Source of the DNA: Idiomarina abyssalis
Lineage (GTDB): Bacteria > Pseudomonadota > Gammaproteobacteria > Enterobacterales > Alteromonadaceae
Assembly: GCF_900116625.1 (NCBI RefSeq)
Contig: NZ_FPBE01000009.1
Location: 1-54,424 of the forward strand
Reading direction: 5' to 3'
DNA: 54,424 nt
This document shows positions 24,247 through 33,286 of the stretch, piece after piece. The stretch's first letter is position 1. Each line of letters opens with the position of its first letter. Made by a program: the position numbers and the translations under genes. The notes below the pieces were generated by a model that made no database searches, was not told the DNA's origin, and was given only the letters and a program-made list of their open reading frames with translations.

Positions 24247-25849
24247 AACTTCCCTTCCTGATTCCCCCTACAGCGATAAAGACCAATAAAGGCAATAACA
24301 TCTGCAGCAGTGCGTAAAGGCTGCCTATACGCCAGTCTCCGCCACTGGCCACACTCACCGCTTCGGTGGTTAAAGTAGGCGTAGCTCCTTGCCCCAACCA
24401 TTGAGTTGGCAAGTACTGAGCAATACTGACTGAGAAAGCAACAGCAAAAGCAATGGCAACCGGTTGTTTTAGCATTGGCAGCATAACTCTCCACCAGGCC
24501 GCCCGTGCCGAATAACCAAGGCTTTGTGCCCGAATCAACCATTGTTCGTTAAAGCTGGTATAAGCGCCATGTAAGACTAAATAAGCATAAGGCAAAGTAT
24601 ATACGGCATGAGACCAGAACACCCACCAAAGCTGCCAACCTTCAGTTAACTGTTGGCCAAGCACTCGTTGCCAGCCTAATACCAATGGCACCTGCGGAAT
24701 TAACAAAGCAATAAGAACCGGCCAGTAAAATGACTTAACCGCTTTTTGCCTCTGCCTTTGCAGTAAAACCATGGCCGCTATCGTACCGGTAATTGCGCTG
24801 AGTAACGCCAGCCAAAAACTGTGAACCGTTGGTTCAAGCAAATAACTCCATTCCGTTTGCCAGCGTTCGGGACTTAAAGCAGCCGGCCATAAATTGGGGT
24901 AAAACCAGCTTGAGGCCAGGCTTTGTAACGCTAAAACAGTAATAACCCCAAACGAGAGAAAGCCTAAAAAGCCCCATGCATAACGGCTGGCCTTGTCCGA
25001 GTTCAGCCGGCCTGGCGTGACTGCGCGTTTCCCCAGTACTAAACGGCGATACAGAACAGAGTGCTTTGAATTCATTAAGAGTAAAAGCAAAGCCATTACT
25101 AACAGAACCCAGGCACCTGTCATTGCTTTTATCTGACTATTGGCTGCAAACTGAAAGGTCCATTCGTAAACTCGCTGAGCCAATACGGCAGGCGTGTTAC
25201 TACCAACCAATAAAGGAATATCAACCACGGACAATGAGTAAATTATTACGGCGGCCATAGGAAGTGTCATCCGGCGTAATAATTCCGGCGTAACAATACG
25301 CCACCAGGCCTGGCGTTCGCTATAGCCGTAGCTCTGCGCCTGGACAAGCCAGGACTTAACCGGTAACTGTTTTAACTGAGCCGATATCATCAACAACAAA
25401 AACGGCAGCTCTTTTAAAGTCAGTACAATTATCACGGTCACTAAAAACTTTTCTGGTAAGGGCCAACTCGCCGGCGGCACAGGGAAAAGCCCGCTGATAG
25501 CTTCCACCAGCCGCACTAGCCAGCCCGACGGGCTCATTAACAGCATAAGTCCCACCGCAAAAGCCACGTGCGGAATAGACAGCAAAGGGGACAGCAACTG
25601 TTGTAAGCGCGGTTTACGAAGTATGCCTGGTGCCATCAAAAGCGCCAGATAGCACGCTACAAAAGGCGCCACAACCGCAAGAGCAAAGCTCGACAATATC
25701 GACTCGTAACCCAATAGTAGTTCGCTGAATGCCGCTAAACTAACCCCGGTTTTTGCATCAAGTGATGTTAACAGCAGGAAAAGCACACCGCTGCCGACAG
25801 GCAGAATAATCAGCAGTAACCAGACCGCTATTGATAACGCGCGGACCAT
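24230..25849 (-). CDS. ynjC: ABC transporter permease, fused two-domain (YnjC-like)
   Basis: A 539-residue inner-membrane permease with about 12 hydrophobic segments in two BPD_transp_1 domains. Each half has a coupling-loop motif (QAQSYGYSERQAWWRIVTPE and RAQSLGYSARAAWWRVMLP). One polypeptide therefore makes the whole pore. GGAG five bases before ATG 25849 fixes the start, which overlaps the binding-protein gene by 22 bases. Confidence 0.9.
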   Translation of the reverse strand: MVRALSIAVWLLLIILPVGSGVLFLLLTSLDAKTGVSLAAFSELLLGYESILSSFALAVVAPFVACYLALLMAPGILRKPRLQQLLSPLLSIPHVAFAVGLMLLMSPSGWLVRLVEAISGLFPVPPASWPLPEKFLVTVIIVLTLKELPFLLLMISAQLKQLPVKSWLVQAQSYGYSERQAWWRIVTPELLRRMTLPMAAVIIYSLSVVDIPLLVGSNTPAVLAQRVYEWTFQFAANSQIKAMTGAWVLLVMALLLLLMNSKHSVLYRRLVLGKRAVTPGRLNSDKASRYAWGFLGFLSFGVITVLALQSLASSWFYPNLWPAALSPERWQTEWSYLLEPTVHSFWLALLSAITGTIAAMVLLQRQRQKAVKSFYWPVLIALLIPQVPLVLGWQRVLGQQLTEGWQLWWVFWSHAVYTLPYAYLVLHGAYTSFNEQWLIRAQSLGYSARAAWWRVMLPMLKQPVAIAFAVAFSVSIAQYLPTQWLGQGATPTLTTEAVSVASGGDWRIGSLYALLQMLLPLLVFIAVGGIRKGSYAEHS

Positions 25850-26907
25850 TCCCGCTCCAGATAATTCTGCCAGCTGGCATGAAAGTCATCGGTAGGTTCG
25901 AGTAACGCCGAGCTTTTATCACCTTTTTGCGTGCGTTTTAAAACGGAAGGATCGCCCCAGCGGTTGGTATCGGCTTTTCTTTGCTGCGCCTTTTCAGACA
26001 ACAAGAACTCGATGACCGCCTTTGCAGCTTCGGCATTATTCGAACTGACCGGAATGGCCAGATAATGATTATTGGTTATGGCTTCATCTGACAACGTATG
26101 ACGCTCAACACCGGCCGGTAACCGCCCATGATTAACTAAGGTTTGATAATCATTAGGGTTAAAACTGACCGCCATTAACAACTGCCCGTTCGCCAGATAA
26201 GAAATTTGTTCTCCGGCTGACGACGGAAAATTTTCACCCCGCTGCCACAATAGTGGATGCAGTTTGTCTAAATAGTGCCATAAAGGCTTAGTCCATTCAT
26301 TCGCATCAACTTCGCTTACTGGCTGCTGAAAAACTTCACGCTGCTGCGAATGCAATGACAACAGCAGTGACTTTAAAAAGGTGGTGCCATGAAAGTCCGG
26401 CGGTATTGGGTAGCTAATACGACCTTTATTTTCCCGCGCAGCGTTCAGTAACGCTTCGGCACTCACTGCTTTATCAGGAAAAAGCCCGGGCCGACTAATA
26501 AGATTAAACTGCCCGACACCCCAGGGCACTTCCAGCCCTTCAACCGGCTCGCCAAAGTCACTCTGCCAGTTAAGTTCAGGGCTGATGTTATTTAACGCTT
26601 TAATGTCATCGGCAATGGGACGTAAGGCTCCGGCTTTTTTCAGTGCATGAAAGTTCTCACCGTTTATCCAGATAATATCTGCATTGGAGCGTCCATCAAT
26701 TAATTGCTTAACCACCTCTGAGGCATCGGCCACTTTATTGTGGCGAAGTTGAATGCCTTCAGCCTTTAGCTCTTTTTGAGCCCAGCGTAAGTAATTGTTT
26801 ACTTCCGGCGAGCCACCCCAGGCATAAAAATTCACCTCACTCGCTTTTAGCGGTAAGGCAAAACAAAGGGTCGCTAACAATAAACTGATGGCTGCTATAA
26901 AACGCAT
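25828..26907 (-). CDS. ynjB: ABC transporter substrate-binding protein (YnjB-like)
   Basis: A 359-residue periplasmic protein with a signal peptide (MRFIAAISLLLATLCFALPLKA) and a type 2 extracellular solute-binding fold (VNFYAWGGSPEVNNYLRWAQKELKAEGIQL, then ADIIWINGENFHAL). E. coli YnjB is the closest known relative by length and gene order. The start at 26907 follows the flavoprotein stop by one base and has GGAG upstream; the upstream in-frame start at 26940 lies inside the previous gene. Confidence 0.88.
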   Translation of the reverse strand: MRFIAAISLLLATLCFALPLKASEVNFYAWGGSPEVNNYLRWAQKELKAEGIQLRHNKVADASEVVKQLIDGRSNADIIWINGENFHALKKAGALRPIADDIKALNNISPELNWQSDFGEPVEGLEVPWGVGQFNLISRPGLFPDKAVSAEALLNAARENKGRISYPIPPDFHGTTFLKSLLLSLHSQQREVFQQPVSEVDANEWTKPLWHYLDKLHPLLWQRGENFPSSAGEQISYLANGQLLMAVSFNPNDYQTLVNHGRLPAGVERHTLSDEAITNNHYLAIPVSSNNAEAAKAVIEFLLSEKAQQRKADTNRWGDPSVLKRTQKGDKSSALLEPTDDFHASWQNYLEREWSARYQ

Positions 26908-26908
26908 T

Positions 26909-29062
26909 TCAACTCCGGCGCCAGCGATGAAACTTCTCAACCCATGTTAGCAGCTTCTGCGGGGCGTTGGCCCGCTTCCACTCTCCGGCAACGTATTTAT
27001 TGGCTTCTGCCAGCGTCGGATAGCTGTGTATCGTGCCCAGTATTTTATTCAGACCAATACCATGTTTCATTGCCAGCACATACTCCGCCAACAGCTCTCC
27101 GGCCTGCGGCCCAACAATATTCACACCCAACAGTTCGTCTTTACCAGGTTTGGTCAGAACTTTGACCCGACCATAGGCATTGTCATCGGCAATAGCACGG
27201 TCCAAATCGCCAATATCGTATTCAGTCACCTCGTACGCCTTACTTGCTTTCCTGGCCTGCTGCTCAGTTAGGCCCACATTGGCTACCTGCGGCGAAGTAT
27301 AAGTTACCCAAGGGATAACAGAATAGTCAGCACGGAATGTCTTAAAGGGGTCAAATAACGCGTTAACTGAAGCATACCAGGCCTGATGCGATGCCACATG
27401 GGTAAACTGGTAAGGCCCGGCAACATCACCACAGGCGTATATGTTTGGAAAGTTAGTCTGAAGCAGTTCATTGGTACTGACCGTTTTATTGGTCTGTATC
27501 CCCAGTTCCTCTAACCCAAAGCCGGAGATATTAGGTTGCCGACCCAGTGCAATAATCACTTTGTCGAACGGCAACTGAGTTTCTTGCCCATCATGCTCAG
27601 CAATTAGAACCGATTCGCCATCGTGTTGCTCGAATCGTAGCGCCTTATGGTTCAATTTAATATCGATACCTTCAGCATTTAAACGCTCGCTCAGCAGTCT
27701 GGCTGTATCGTCGTCTTCCGGGCCCATAAGCCGATCAGCCATTTCCACCTGAGTGACCTGCGAACCTAAACGCTGAAACGCTTGTGACAATTCACAACCA
27801 ATGGGACCGCCACCCAGTACCAATAAGCGTTTGGGCAGCTCTTCTAACTCCCATAATGTATCCGAGGTTAAGTAATCAATTTTATCCAGGCCCTCAAAGT
27901 TGGGTACTAACGGCTTTGCTCCGGTTGCAATAATAATACTGCGGGTAGTAATACGCTTTGTTTCTTTCTTACCATCGACATCGCTGGTTACGTCAACTTC
28001 CCAGGGCGAAACAATACGAGCTTCGCCCTGCTCAACGTTTACACCCAGCTTGGTATAACGCTCAACCGAGTCGTGCGGTTCAATGTCCTTAATGACCGAC
28101 TGTACCTGCTGCATCACTTGTTTAAAATCGACCGACACCTTTCCAACACTCACCCCAACGCGAGAGGCATTGCGTGCGTTATGAGCCAGCTCCGCTACAT
28201 GTAACAAAGCCTTTGAAGGCACACATCCGGTATTAAGGCAGTCGCCACCCATTTTATGCTTTTCTATTAACGTAACCTTTGCTTTTACCGCTGACGCTAT
28301 GTAAGCACTGACTAACCCGGCTGAACCGGCACCTATAACCACCAGGTTATTGTCAAAAGACTTAGGCTTTTTATAACCTTTGAATGTCTTACGGCGTTTC
28401 AAAAAGGCCAGTACAGCTTTGGCAATTAGCGGGAATATTCCTAATAAAACAAAGGCACCAATTAAGTCCGCAGAAACGACATCCCCCAGACTGGATATCT
28501 GGGCCAGTTGGGTTCCTGCATTAACGTACACAGCGGTACCCAGTAGCATGCCCACCTGACTGACCCAGTAAAAGGTCCACGCCTTGATTTTGGTCAGGCC
28601 CATAACCAGGTTAATAACGAAAAACGGAAACAGCGGAACCAAGCGTAGGCTCAGCAAATAAAATGCGCCGTCTCGCTCCATTCCGCGGTTAATAGCGGTT
28701 AGGCGATCACCGAATTTTTCCTGCACCCAGTCATGCAGAATAAAGCGGGCGCTTAAAAAAGCCAGAAAGGCACCAAAAGACGCTGCAAAACTTGCCAGAA
28801 GTAAGCCCCAGCCGAGCCCGAATATAGCGCCGGCCCCCAAAGTTAAAATGGTTGCGCCTGGCAAGGATAAAGCCGTAGTCACCACGTAAATAACAAAATA
28901 AACCGCGAATACAGTAAAGGGGTAATCAGCAAAAAGCTGATTAAGCTGCTGTTGCTTTTCTTTTAAAACATCTAGAGATAAGTACTGCGTCAGGTCGAAC
29001 GCAAACGCACTAATAAATAGTGCAACAATAACCAACAGCAACAAGAGCTTTTTCAGTGACAT
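26909..29062 (-). CDS. VTT (TVP38/DedA-like) membrane domain fused to a mercuric reductase-like flavoenzyme
   Basis: A 717-residue fusion. Residues 1-225 form a VTT/SNARE-associated membrane domain with six or so helices (SLPGATILTLGAGAIFG, LRLVPLFPFFVINLVMGL). Residues 236-717 are a class I pyridine nucleotide-disulfide oxidoreductase: FAD motif GAGSAG (244-249), redox pair Cys275/Cys280 in GGDCLNTGCVPSK, NAD(P)H motif LGGGPIGCE, and a dimerisation domain ending near HSYPTL. The MerA metal-binding C-terminal cysteine pair is absent, so mercury is unlikely to be the substrate. It heads the ynj-like cluster, one base before ynjB. A redox step at the membrane is inferred. Confidence 0.9.
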   Translation of the reverse strand: MSLKKLLLLLVIVALFISAFAFDLTQYLSLDVLKEKQQQLNQLFADYPFTVFAVYFVIYVVTTALSLPGATILTLGAGAIFGLGWGLLLASFAASFGAFLAFLSARFILHDWVQEKFGDRLTAINRGMERDGAFYLLSLRLVPLFPFFVINLVMGLTKIKAWTFYWVSQVGMLLGTAVYVNAGTQLAQISSLGDVVSADLIGAFVLLGIFPLIAKAVLAFLKRRKTFKGYKKPKSFDNNLVVIGAGSAGLVSAYIASAVKAKVTLIEKHKMGGDCLNTGCVPSKALLHVAELAHNARNASRVGVSVGKVSVDFKQVMQQVQSVIKDIEPHDSVERYTKLGVNVEQGEARIVSPWEVDVTSDVDGKKETKRITTRSIIIATGAKPLVPNFEGLDKIDYLTSDTLWELEELPKRLLVLGGGPIGCELSQAFQRLGSQVTQVEMADRLMGPEDDDTARLLSERLNAEGIDIKLNHKALRFEQHDGESVLIAEHDGQETQLPFDKVIIALGRQPNISGFGLEELGIQTNKTVSTNELLQTNFPNIYACGDVAGPYQFTHVASHQAWYASVNALFDPFKTFRADYSVIPWVTYTSPQVANVGLTEQQARKASKAYEVTEYDIGDLDRAIADDNAYGRVKVLTKPGKDELLGVNIVGPQAGELLAEYVLAMKHGIGLNKILGTIHSYPTLAEANKYVAGEWKRANAPQKLLTWVEKFHRWRRS

Positions 29063-29067
29063 AAAGA

Positions 29068-29355
29068 TTAATCCAATCGCTTCTGAGCGCTAATATACAC
29101 TCTGTTTTTATCACGCTTGCCTACAGCTACAACGGTAACCACAAGCTCGAAATCTCTTACTTGATAAACTAATCTATAACCTAGTTTTCGCAATTTCACT
29201 TTGTAACAGTTATCCATTCCCTTTAAGCGAGACGCTGGGACATGAGGTGATTCAAGCCTTTGCTTGAGTCTGGCTTTAAATTGCGCCTGAACATCCTTGT
29301 TCAACTTTTTCCATTCTTTATAAGCTGAACGTTTAAACGTCAGCTTATAAATCAT
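29068..29355 (-). CDS. RelE/StbE-type mRNA interferase toxin
   Basis: A 95-residue toxin of the RelE/ParE superfamily: basic N-terminal helices (FKRSAYKEWKKLNKDVQAQFKARLKQRLE), SRLKGMDNCYKVKLRKLGYRLVYQV and a C-terminal strand with KRDKNRVY. RelE-type toxins cleave mRNA in the ribosomal A site. It overlaps the antitoxin gene by 11 bases, the usual coupling. It lies five bases from the flavoprotein gene, which is the next gene downstream on the same strand. Confidence 0.9.
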   Translation of the reverse strand: MIYKLTFKRSAYKEWKKLNKDVQAQFKARLKQRLESPHVPASRLKGMDNCYKVKLRKLGYRLVYQVRDFELVVTVVAVGKRDKNRVYISAQKRLD

Positions 29356-29599
29356 CGATGTTCACCTCAACTTCATCTTCATGCTGGCGTTTTTTAACTA
29401 ACTCCAGTAAATCCCTGTCTTCCAGCTCTTCCATCAACGCTTCATAGGTTGCTGCCGGAATACAATAAAATGCGGGCTGATTCCGATTCAGTACAGCCAC
29501 CGGCTCGCCATGAGACTCTTCAACAACCGCCATTGGATTCTTTTTTAACTCACTAATGCTAGTTGAGTTGCGTGCGTAAATAGGTCTAACTGATCTCAT
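29345..29599 (-). CDS. Phd/RelB (StbD)-type antitoxin
   Basis: An 84-residue antitoxin. The N-terminal part is Phd/YefM-like (ISELKKNPMAVVEESHGEPVAVLNRNQPAFYCIPAATYEAL) and binds DNA; the acidic C-terminal tail (LEDRDLLELVKKRQHEDEVEVNIDDL) should cover the toxin. It is likely autoregulated through its own promoter. AGGTCTAA occurs twice around the start (near 29582 and 29623) and could be part of the operator. Confidence 0.9.
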   Translation of the reverse strand: MRSVRPIYARNSTSISELKKNPMAVVEESHGEPVAVLNRNQPAFYCIPAATYEALMEELEDRDLLELVKKRQHEDEVEVNIDDL

Positions 29600-29661
29600 A
29601 TGACCTCCAAAAAGACTTTTAACAGGTCTAATTATAGGTCATTAAATCTAATTTTCCAGCT

Positions 29662-31971
29662 TTAAAACTTGTAATCAACACTCAACCGCGCGTGTCTTGG
29701 CTGCGACGGAAAGGCAAGGGTTGCACCAAAGTAACCGCCCTCAAACACCGGCGACCAGTTGTCCTGATCGGTTGCATTAAACACGTCAATGCGGGCACTT
29801 AACTGGGGCGTAAACCGATACCGCGCGTTCAGGTTTAAGGTATGCTGATCACGTATAAATACGGTCTGCAGGTAATCCAGCGGATAATGCTTGGTATAGC
29901 TTAAGTCACCACCTACTGACCACTCAGGCGTAACCTGCCAGCCAGCAACTGCCGAAGCCTGCACTTCCGGAATACCCTGAAGCTGCTGATTAGAAGCCGG
30001 GAATAAAGTAAAGTTCGGAGAGCCTACCCACGTACCTTCTATAATGTCGGGGCGTGAATCATCAAACGCATCGGCTATCTGGCCTGTTCCCTGTGAGGCT
30101 GCGGAATCATCCCAGCGCGCATCAATATAGCTGGCGGCCAGAGTTAACCAGTAACCCGCTTCATGACTATAGTGCCACTGGGTCTCAAAACCCTCGGTGC
30201 GAATACCGCTGTTCGACCCATCGCGATTCCGCAAACTGCGTTTTTGGTCAAAAACCACGGCATCGGCGTACCAACGCGTATCACTCGGAGCGTACTTCAC
30301 GCCCAGCTCGTAAAGCGAGTTCTCTGTCGCAAAGTTCTGCGCATCAATTTGGCCAGACGCATTCAGTACAGTCCCTCCAGCCATTGAGTTCGACGTCGAG
30401 TCACTTTCATAAGCTGTAACATAGAACGTAAGTTCGGGCGTCCAGTTGTACTGTGTCGATAAACTAATGGCCGTCAACCAGTCGCTGTAGGTATCATTAG
30501 CAGCTTCAACGCCCTGTGGAGCTATTGGGTCTTCAGCTTCTACATAATAATAATCAGCTCTTACCCCGCCCGTAATGCGCCACTTGTCGGTAATATCCAA
30601 CTCGTGTTGAGCGAAAGCGCCCCATTGGTAACTGGTTGAATCTGTGGTGTCCGATAAATTGAAATCACCTGCACCATCACCGTCAATATCGTACTGACTA
30701 CCTGGAGATACAAATAACCCCGGGCGTAGCTCAATTAAACGAGCTTCCTGCTCATCGGTTAAAGGAATTCGGCGGTTACTGACAGGACCGGTCAAGTCTA
30801 TGGGGTTATCCGCCTCGGTCGTAAACTGGCTGTAACCAAGCACGTCGTTAACACGCAAATTCACACCCACCACTGTCTTCTTATTAATGTGAAGTTCAAT
30901 CCGATTTTCGAAGGTATGCGCGTCATCAATAATTTCGACAAAACTGTTCTGATTAATGCCTTCTCGGGTTAAGTACTGATAGTAGGTACGGTTAACGAGT
31001 ACCATATCGTCGTTCAGCCAGTGCTGAAGTTTGGCATGCAATAATGTCGTCTCAGCGGTATTCGTGTCCAGAGGATCAGTCAGCGTGGTGCTGCGGTCAA
31101 TTTCCACTTCTCCGGTGGGGCTAATAACCGCACCGGCACCCGGAACCTGTGAACCATTTGGCTGAACGCCCTGCCCCGTAATGTATAAGTTATTGTCTAT
31201 GAGATTCTGCGTTGGCCGGTTGATACCGGCATTATCTGTCCACTCTACGTCATAATACTCAAGCGAGACATCCAGCTGTGTATCATCGTTCGGAGCAAAC
31301 TTGTACGCCAGCAAAATGTCGTCACTGCGATGATGGTGGTAATCGTAAAAGCTGTCTTCATCCACATACTCAGCACTAATGCGCAGACCCTGTTCGTTGT
31401 CTTCTAACACCCAGTTGTGGTCAAGCTGCAAACGGTGCTGATTCCACTCGCCAAACTGCGCCTTTAATGTCGAGTCTGACGCTGTCACACGAGCCGTTTT
31501 AGGCTGAAGGTTCACAAAACCGCCAACGCGCTGCGAAGTGCCAAGCATGACCGGCGGCGCGCCTTTCACCACAGCGATACTTTCAATCGCGTTAAATGAC
31601 ATAGGAATTCCCAGGCCATTATTGCCGGCCTGACGGCGCATACCCGCTTCATAGAGCTCACCGAGCTGGCCCCGAAGTGTGGGTAATGACGGGTTACCAA
31701 ACCCCGCCGCAGCAAAACTATTTGGCGCAAAACGAGCAATGTCATGCAAGTCGTTAATTGCGGCTTCTTCCATTAAGGAGCCACTAATTGCGGTGGCGGC
31801 GCGCGGAATATCCTGCAAGCTTTCAGCTAAGCCAAATAAGCCTTCGGTTGACTCTTCAGAGGGTAATACCACCCCTGAGTCATCGCGACCAATCACCTCT
31901 ATCACTTCCATGGGCTTTTCTTGTGCAACCGCCGTTAAAGGTAATAAACCGAGCCACAACCACTTTTTCAT
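29662..31971 (-). CDS. TonB-dependent siderophore-type receptor
   Basis: A 769-residue outer-membrane receptor with a signal peptide (MKKWLWLGLLPLTAVA), a TonB box-like VIEVIG, a plug (LQDIPRAATAISGSLMEEAAINDLHDIARFAPN... IESIAVVKGAPPVMLGTSQRVGGFVNLQPK) and a 22-strand barrel ending in F. The plug is of the FecA/siderophore type. The AraC regulator is divergent from it, which suggests ligand-dependent control. The start at 31971 gives the signal peptide; an upstream in-frame start at 32013 adds 14 residues that do not fit. The ligand is unknown and I see no clear Fur box. Confidence 0.9.
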   Translation of the reverse strand: MKKWLWLGLLPLTAVAQEKPMEVIEVIGRDDSGVVLPSEESTEGLFGLAESLQDIPRAATAISGSLMEEAAINDLHDIARFAPNSFAAAGFGNPSLPTLRGQLGELYEAGMRRQAGNNGLGIPMSFNAIESIAVVKGAPPVMLGTSQRVGGFVNLQPKTARVTASDSTLKAQFGEWNQHRLQLDHNWVLEDNEQGLRISAEYVDEDSFYDYHHHRSDDILLAYKFAPNDDTQLDVSLEYYDVEWTDNAGINRPTQNLIDNNLYITGQGVQPNGSQVPGAGAVISPTGEVEIDRSTTLTDPLDTNTAETTLLHAKLQHWLNDDMVLVNRTYYQYLTREGINQNSFVEIIDDAHTFENRIELHINKKTVVGVNLRVNDVLGYSQFTTEADNPIDLTGPVSNRRIPLTDEQEARLIELRPGLFVSPGSQYDIDGDGAGDFNLSDTTDSTSYQWGAFAQHELDITDKWRITGGVRADYYYVEAEDPIAPQGVEAANDTYSDWLTAISLSTQYNWTPELTFYVTAYESDSTSNSMAGGTVLNASGQIDAQNFATENSLYELGVKYAPSDTRWYADAVVFDQKRSLRNRDGSNSGIRTEGFETQWHYSHEAGYWLTLAASYIDARWDDSAASQGTGQIADAFDDSRPDIIEGTWVGSPNFTLFPASNQQLQGIPEVQASAVAGWQVTPEWSVGGDLSYTKHYPLDYLQTVFIRDQHTLNLNARYRFTPQLSARIDVFNATDQDNWSPVFEGGYFGATLAFPSQPRHARLSVDYKF

Positions 31972-32177
31972 TCTTGTTTTCCTTATTAACACTCTGTATT
32001 TGCCAAGTAGCACTAAAAACTTTTATTAGCCGCGCCAGTCGATTACGCCTTTCATTAACAATAAGATCGTTTTTCTCTCAATTAAGTCACCGGAAGTAAA
32101 AGCAAAGCTGCTAAATCTTTACTCCCAACTGACATCAAGCATAATAGCCAGTATTAACTAATTGAATTGATAACGGA

Positions 32178-33095
32178 ATGACAAAAACAACAGAACACAC
32201 AACTCAAACAACGGAAGCCCTAAATGAACTGCTAGAGCAAGTAGCACAGGGTACCGAACTCCACTTTGAGTCAGGCCTTTGTGGAGACTGGACTCTAATG
32301 GTCAAACGGCCGGAGAAAGTTGCGTTTCATGTTGTCACAAAAGGAGATTGCTGGTTTGGCTTTCCTGATTCTTCCGTCGCCCCTGCAAAGCTCAGTGCAT
32401 CCGATATCATTTTCGTGAATAAAGGGGTTTCACACTTTTTGAGTGAGACTCAGATCCCATCCGATATCAATGAATCAGATATTCCCCAGTATTGTCAGCC
32501 CGACCATCAACAATATGGTGTTGTCTGCTACGATGTAAAATCGGCTCCGGGAGCAAATGACACGTTATTTCAACTATTGCCGCCCTGGCTCATTCTGAAG
32601 CAAGCAGACCAGTACCAGCAGTTGTCACATATTATCGAGATGATCAGATTTGAGACAACTCAACAAGCCCCCGGATACCATACCGTAATTAGTCGACTCA
32701 GTGACGTTCTTGCTCTTAACCTGCTGCGGCAAGTTATTGATCAAGGCGAGTCTCTCAATGGACCTTTAGCGGCGCTCAATGATCGCCAGTTGCGCTCGGT
32801 GGTTATTGCCATAATTGACGAACCCGGAGCAGACTGGTCAGTAGAACACTTGGCAGAACTCGCCTATTTGTCGGTCAGTGCATTTGCAGAGCGATGCATT
32901 AAGAAAACTGGCCTGACGCCCAAAAAACTCGTCGACCAACTTCGACTACAACGAGCGCGAATGTTACTCAATGGCTCGCAGCTACCGCTGGACTTAATTG
33001 CGGAGCAGCTTGGTTATCAGTCGGCAACTGCTTTTAGCCGTTTCTTCAAAAAGTATGCAGGTCTCTCTCCTGCGGATTATCGTAACGGTTATTGA
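32178..33095 (+). CDS. AraC-family transcriptional regulator with N-terminal cupin
   Basis: A 305-residue regulator. The N-terminal half is a cupin-type effector domain (HFESGLCGDWTLMVKRPEKVAFHVVTKGDCWFGF). The C-terminal part has two AraC helix-turn-helix motifs (AYLSVSAFAERCIKKTGLTPKKLVDQLRLQRARMLL, then DLIAEQLGYQSATAFSRFFKKYAGLSPADYR). It is divergent from the TonB receptor with a 206-base gap, so regulation of that receptor is the likely role. Confidence 0.92.
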   Translation: MTKTTEHTTQTTEALNELLEQVAQGTELHFESGLCGDWTLMVKRPEKVAFHVVTKGDCWFGFPDSSVAPAKLSASDIIFVNKGVSHFLSETQIPSDINESDIPQYCQPDHQQYGVVCYDVKSAPGANDTLFQLLPPWLILKQADQYQQLSHIIEMIRFETTQQAPGYHTVISRLSDVLALNLLRQVIDQGESLNGPLAALNDRQLRSVVIAIIDEPGADWSVEHLAELAYLSVSAFAERCIKKTGLTPKKLVDQLRLQRARMLLNGSQLPLDLIAEQLGYQSATAFSRFFKKYAGLSPADYRNGY

Positions 33096-33205
33096 GCTAG
33101 AACTGAGAAATAGAACCGTATCCAAGCAAAAGAGGCTCCCGCACTTATCAAAAGGTTTATTAAACAGTCAGTTCGATCCTTCATACCTAAAGGACTCTAA
33201 TAAAA

Positions 33206-33232
33206 AAAGCCCCTCCGAATTGGAAGGGCTTT
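33206..33232. terminator. Bidirectional intrinsic terminator
   Basis: AAAGCCCCTCC (33206-33216), five-base loop, GGAAGGGCTTT (33222-33232), with A-rich and T-rich sides. It separates the convergent AraC gene and the TonB receptor at 33287 and can serve both. Confidence 0.85.
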
Positions 33233-33286
33233 AGTTGTTGAACTCTAATTTTCTAGACCTTTATCGTTCCAGAGAAAATATAGAAA

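Noticed and set aside
26909-29062. Mercuric reductase proper
   Set aside because: The redox cysteine pair is present, but the C-terminal metal-binding cysteines and the mer gene context are missing.
32014-32177. Fur box between the siderophore-type receptor and the AraC gene
   Set aside because: No 19-base Fur-like palindrome with GATAAT-type repeats is recognisable in the gap.
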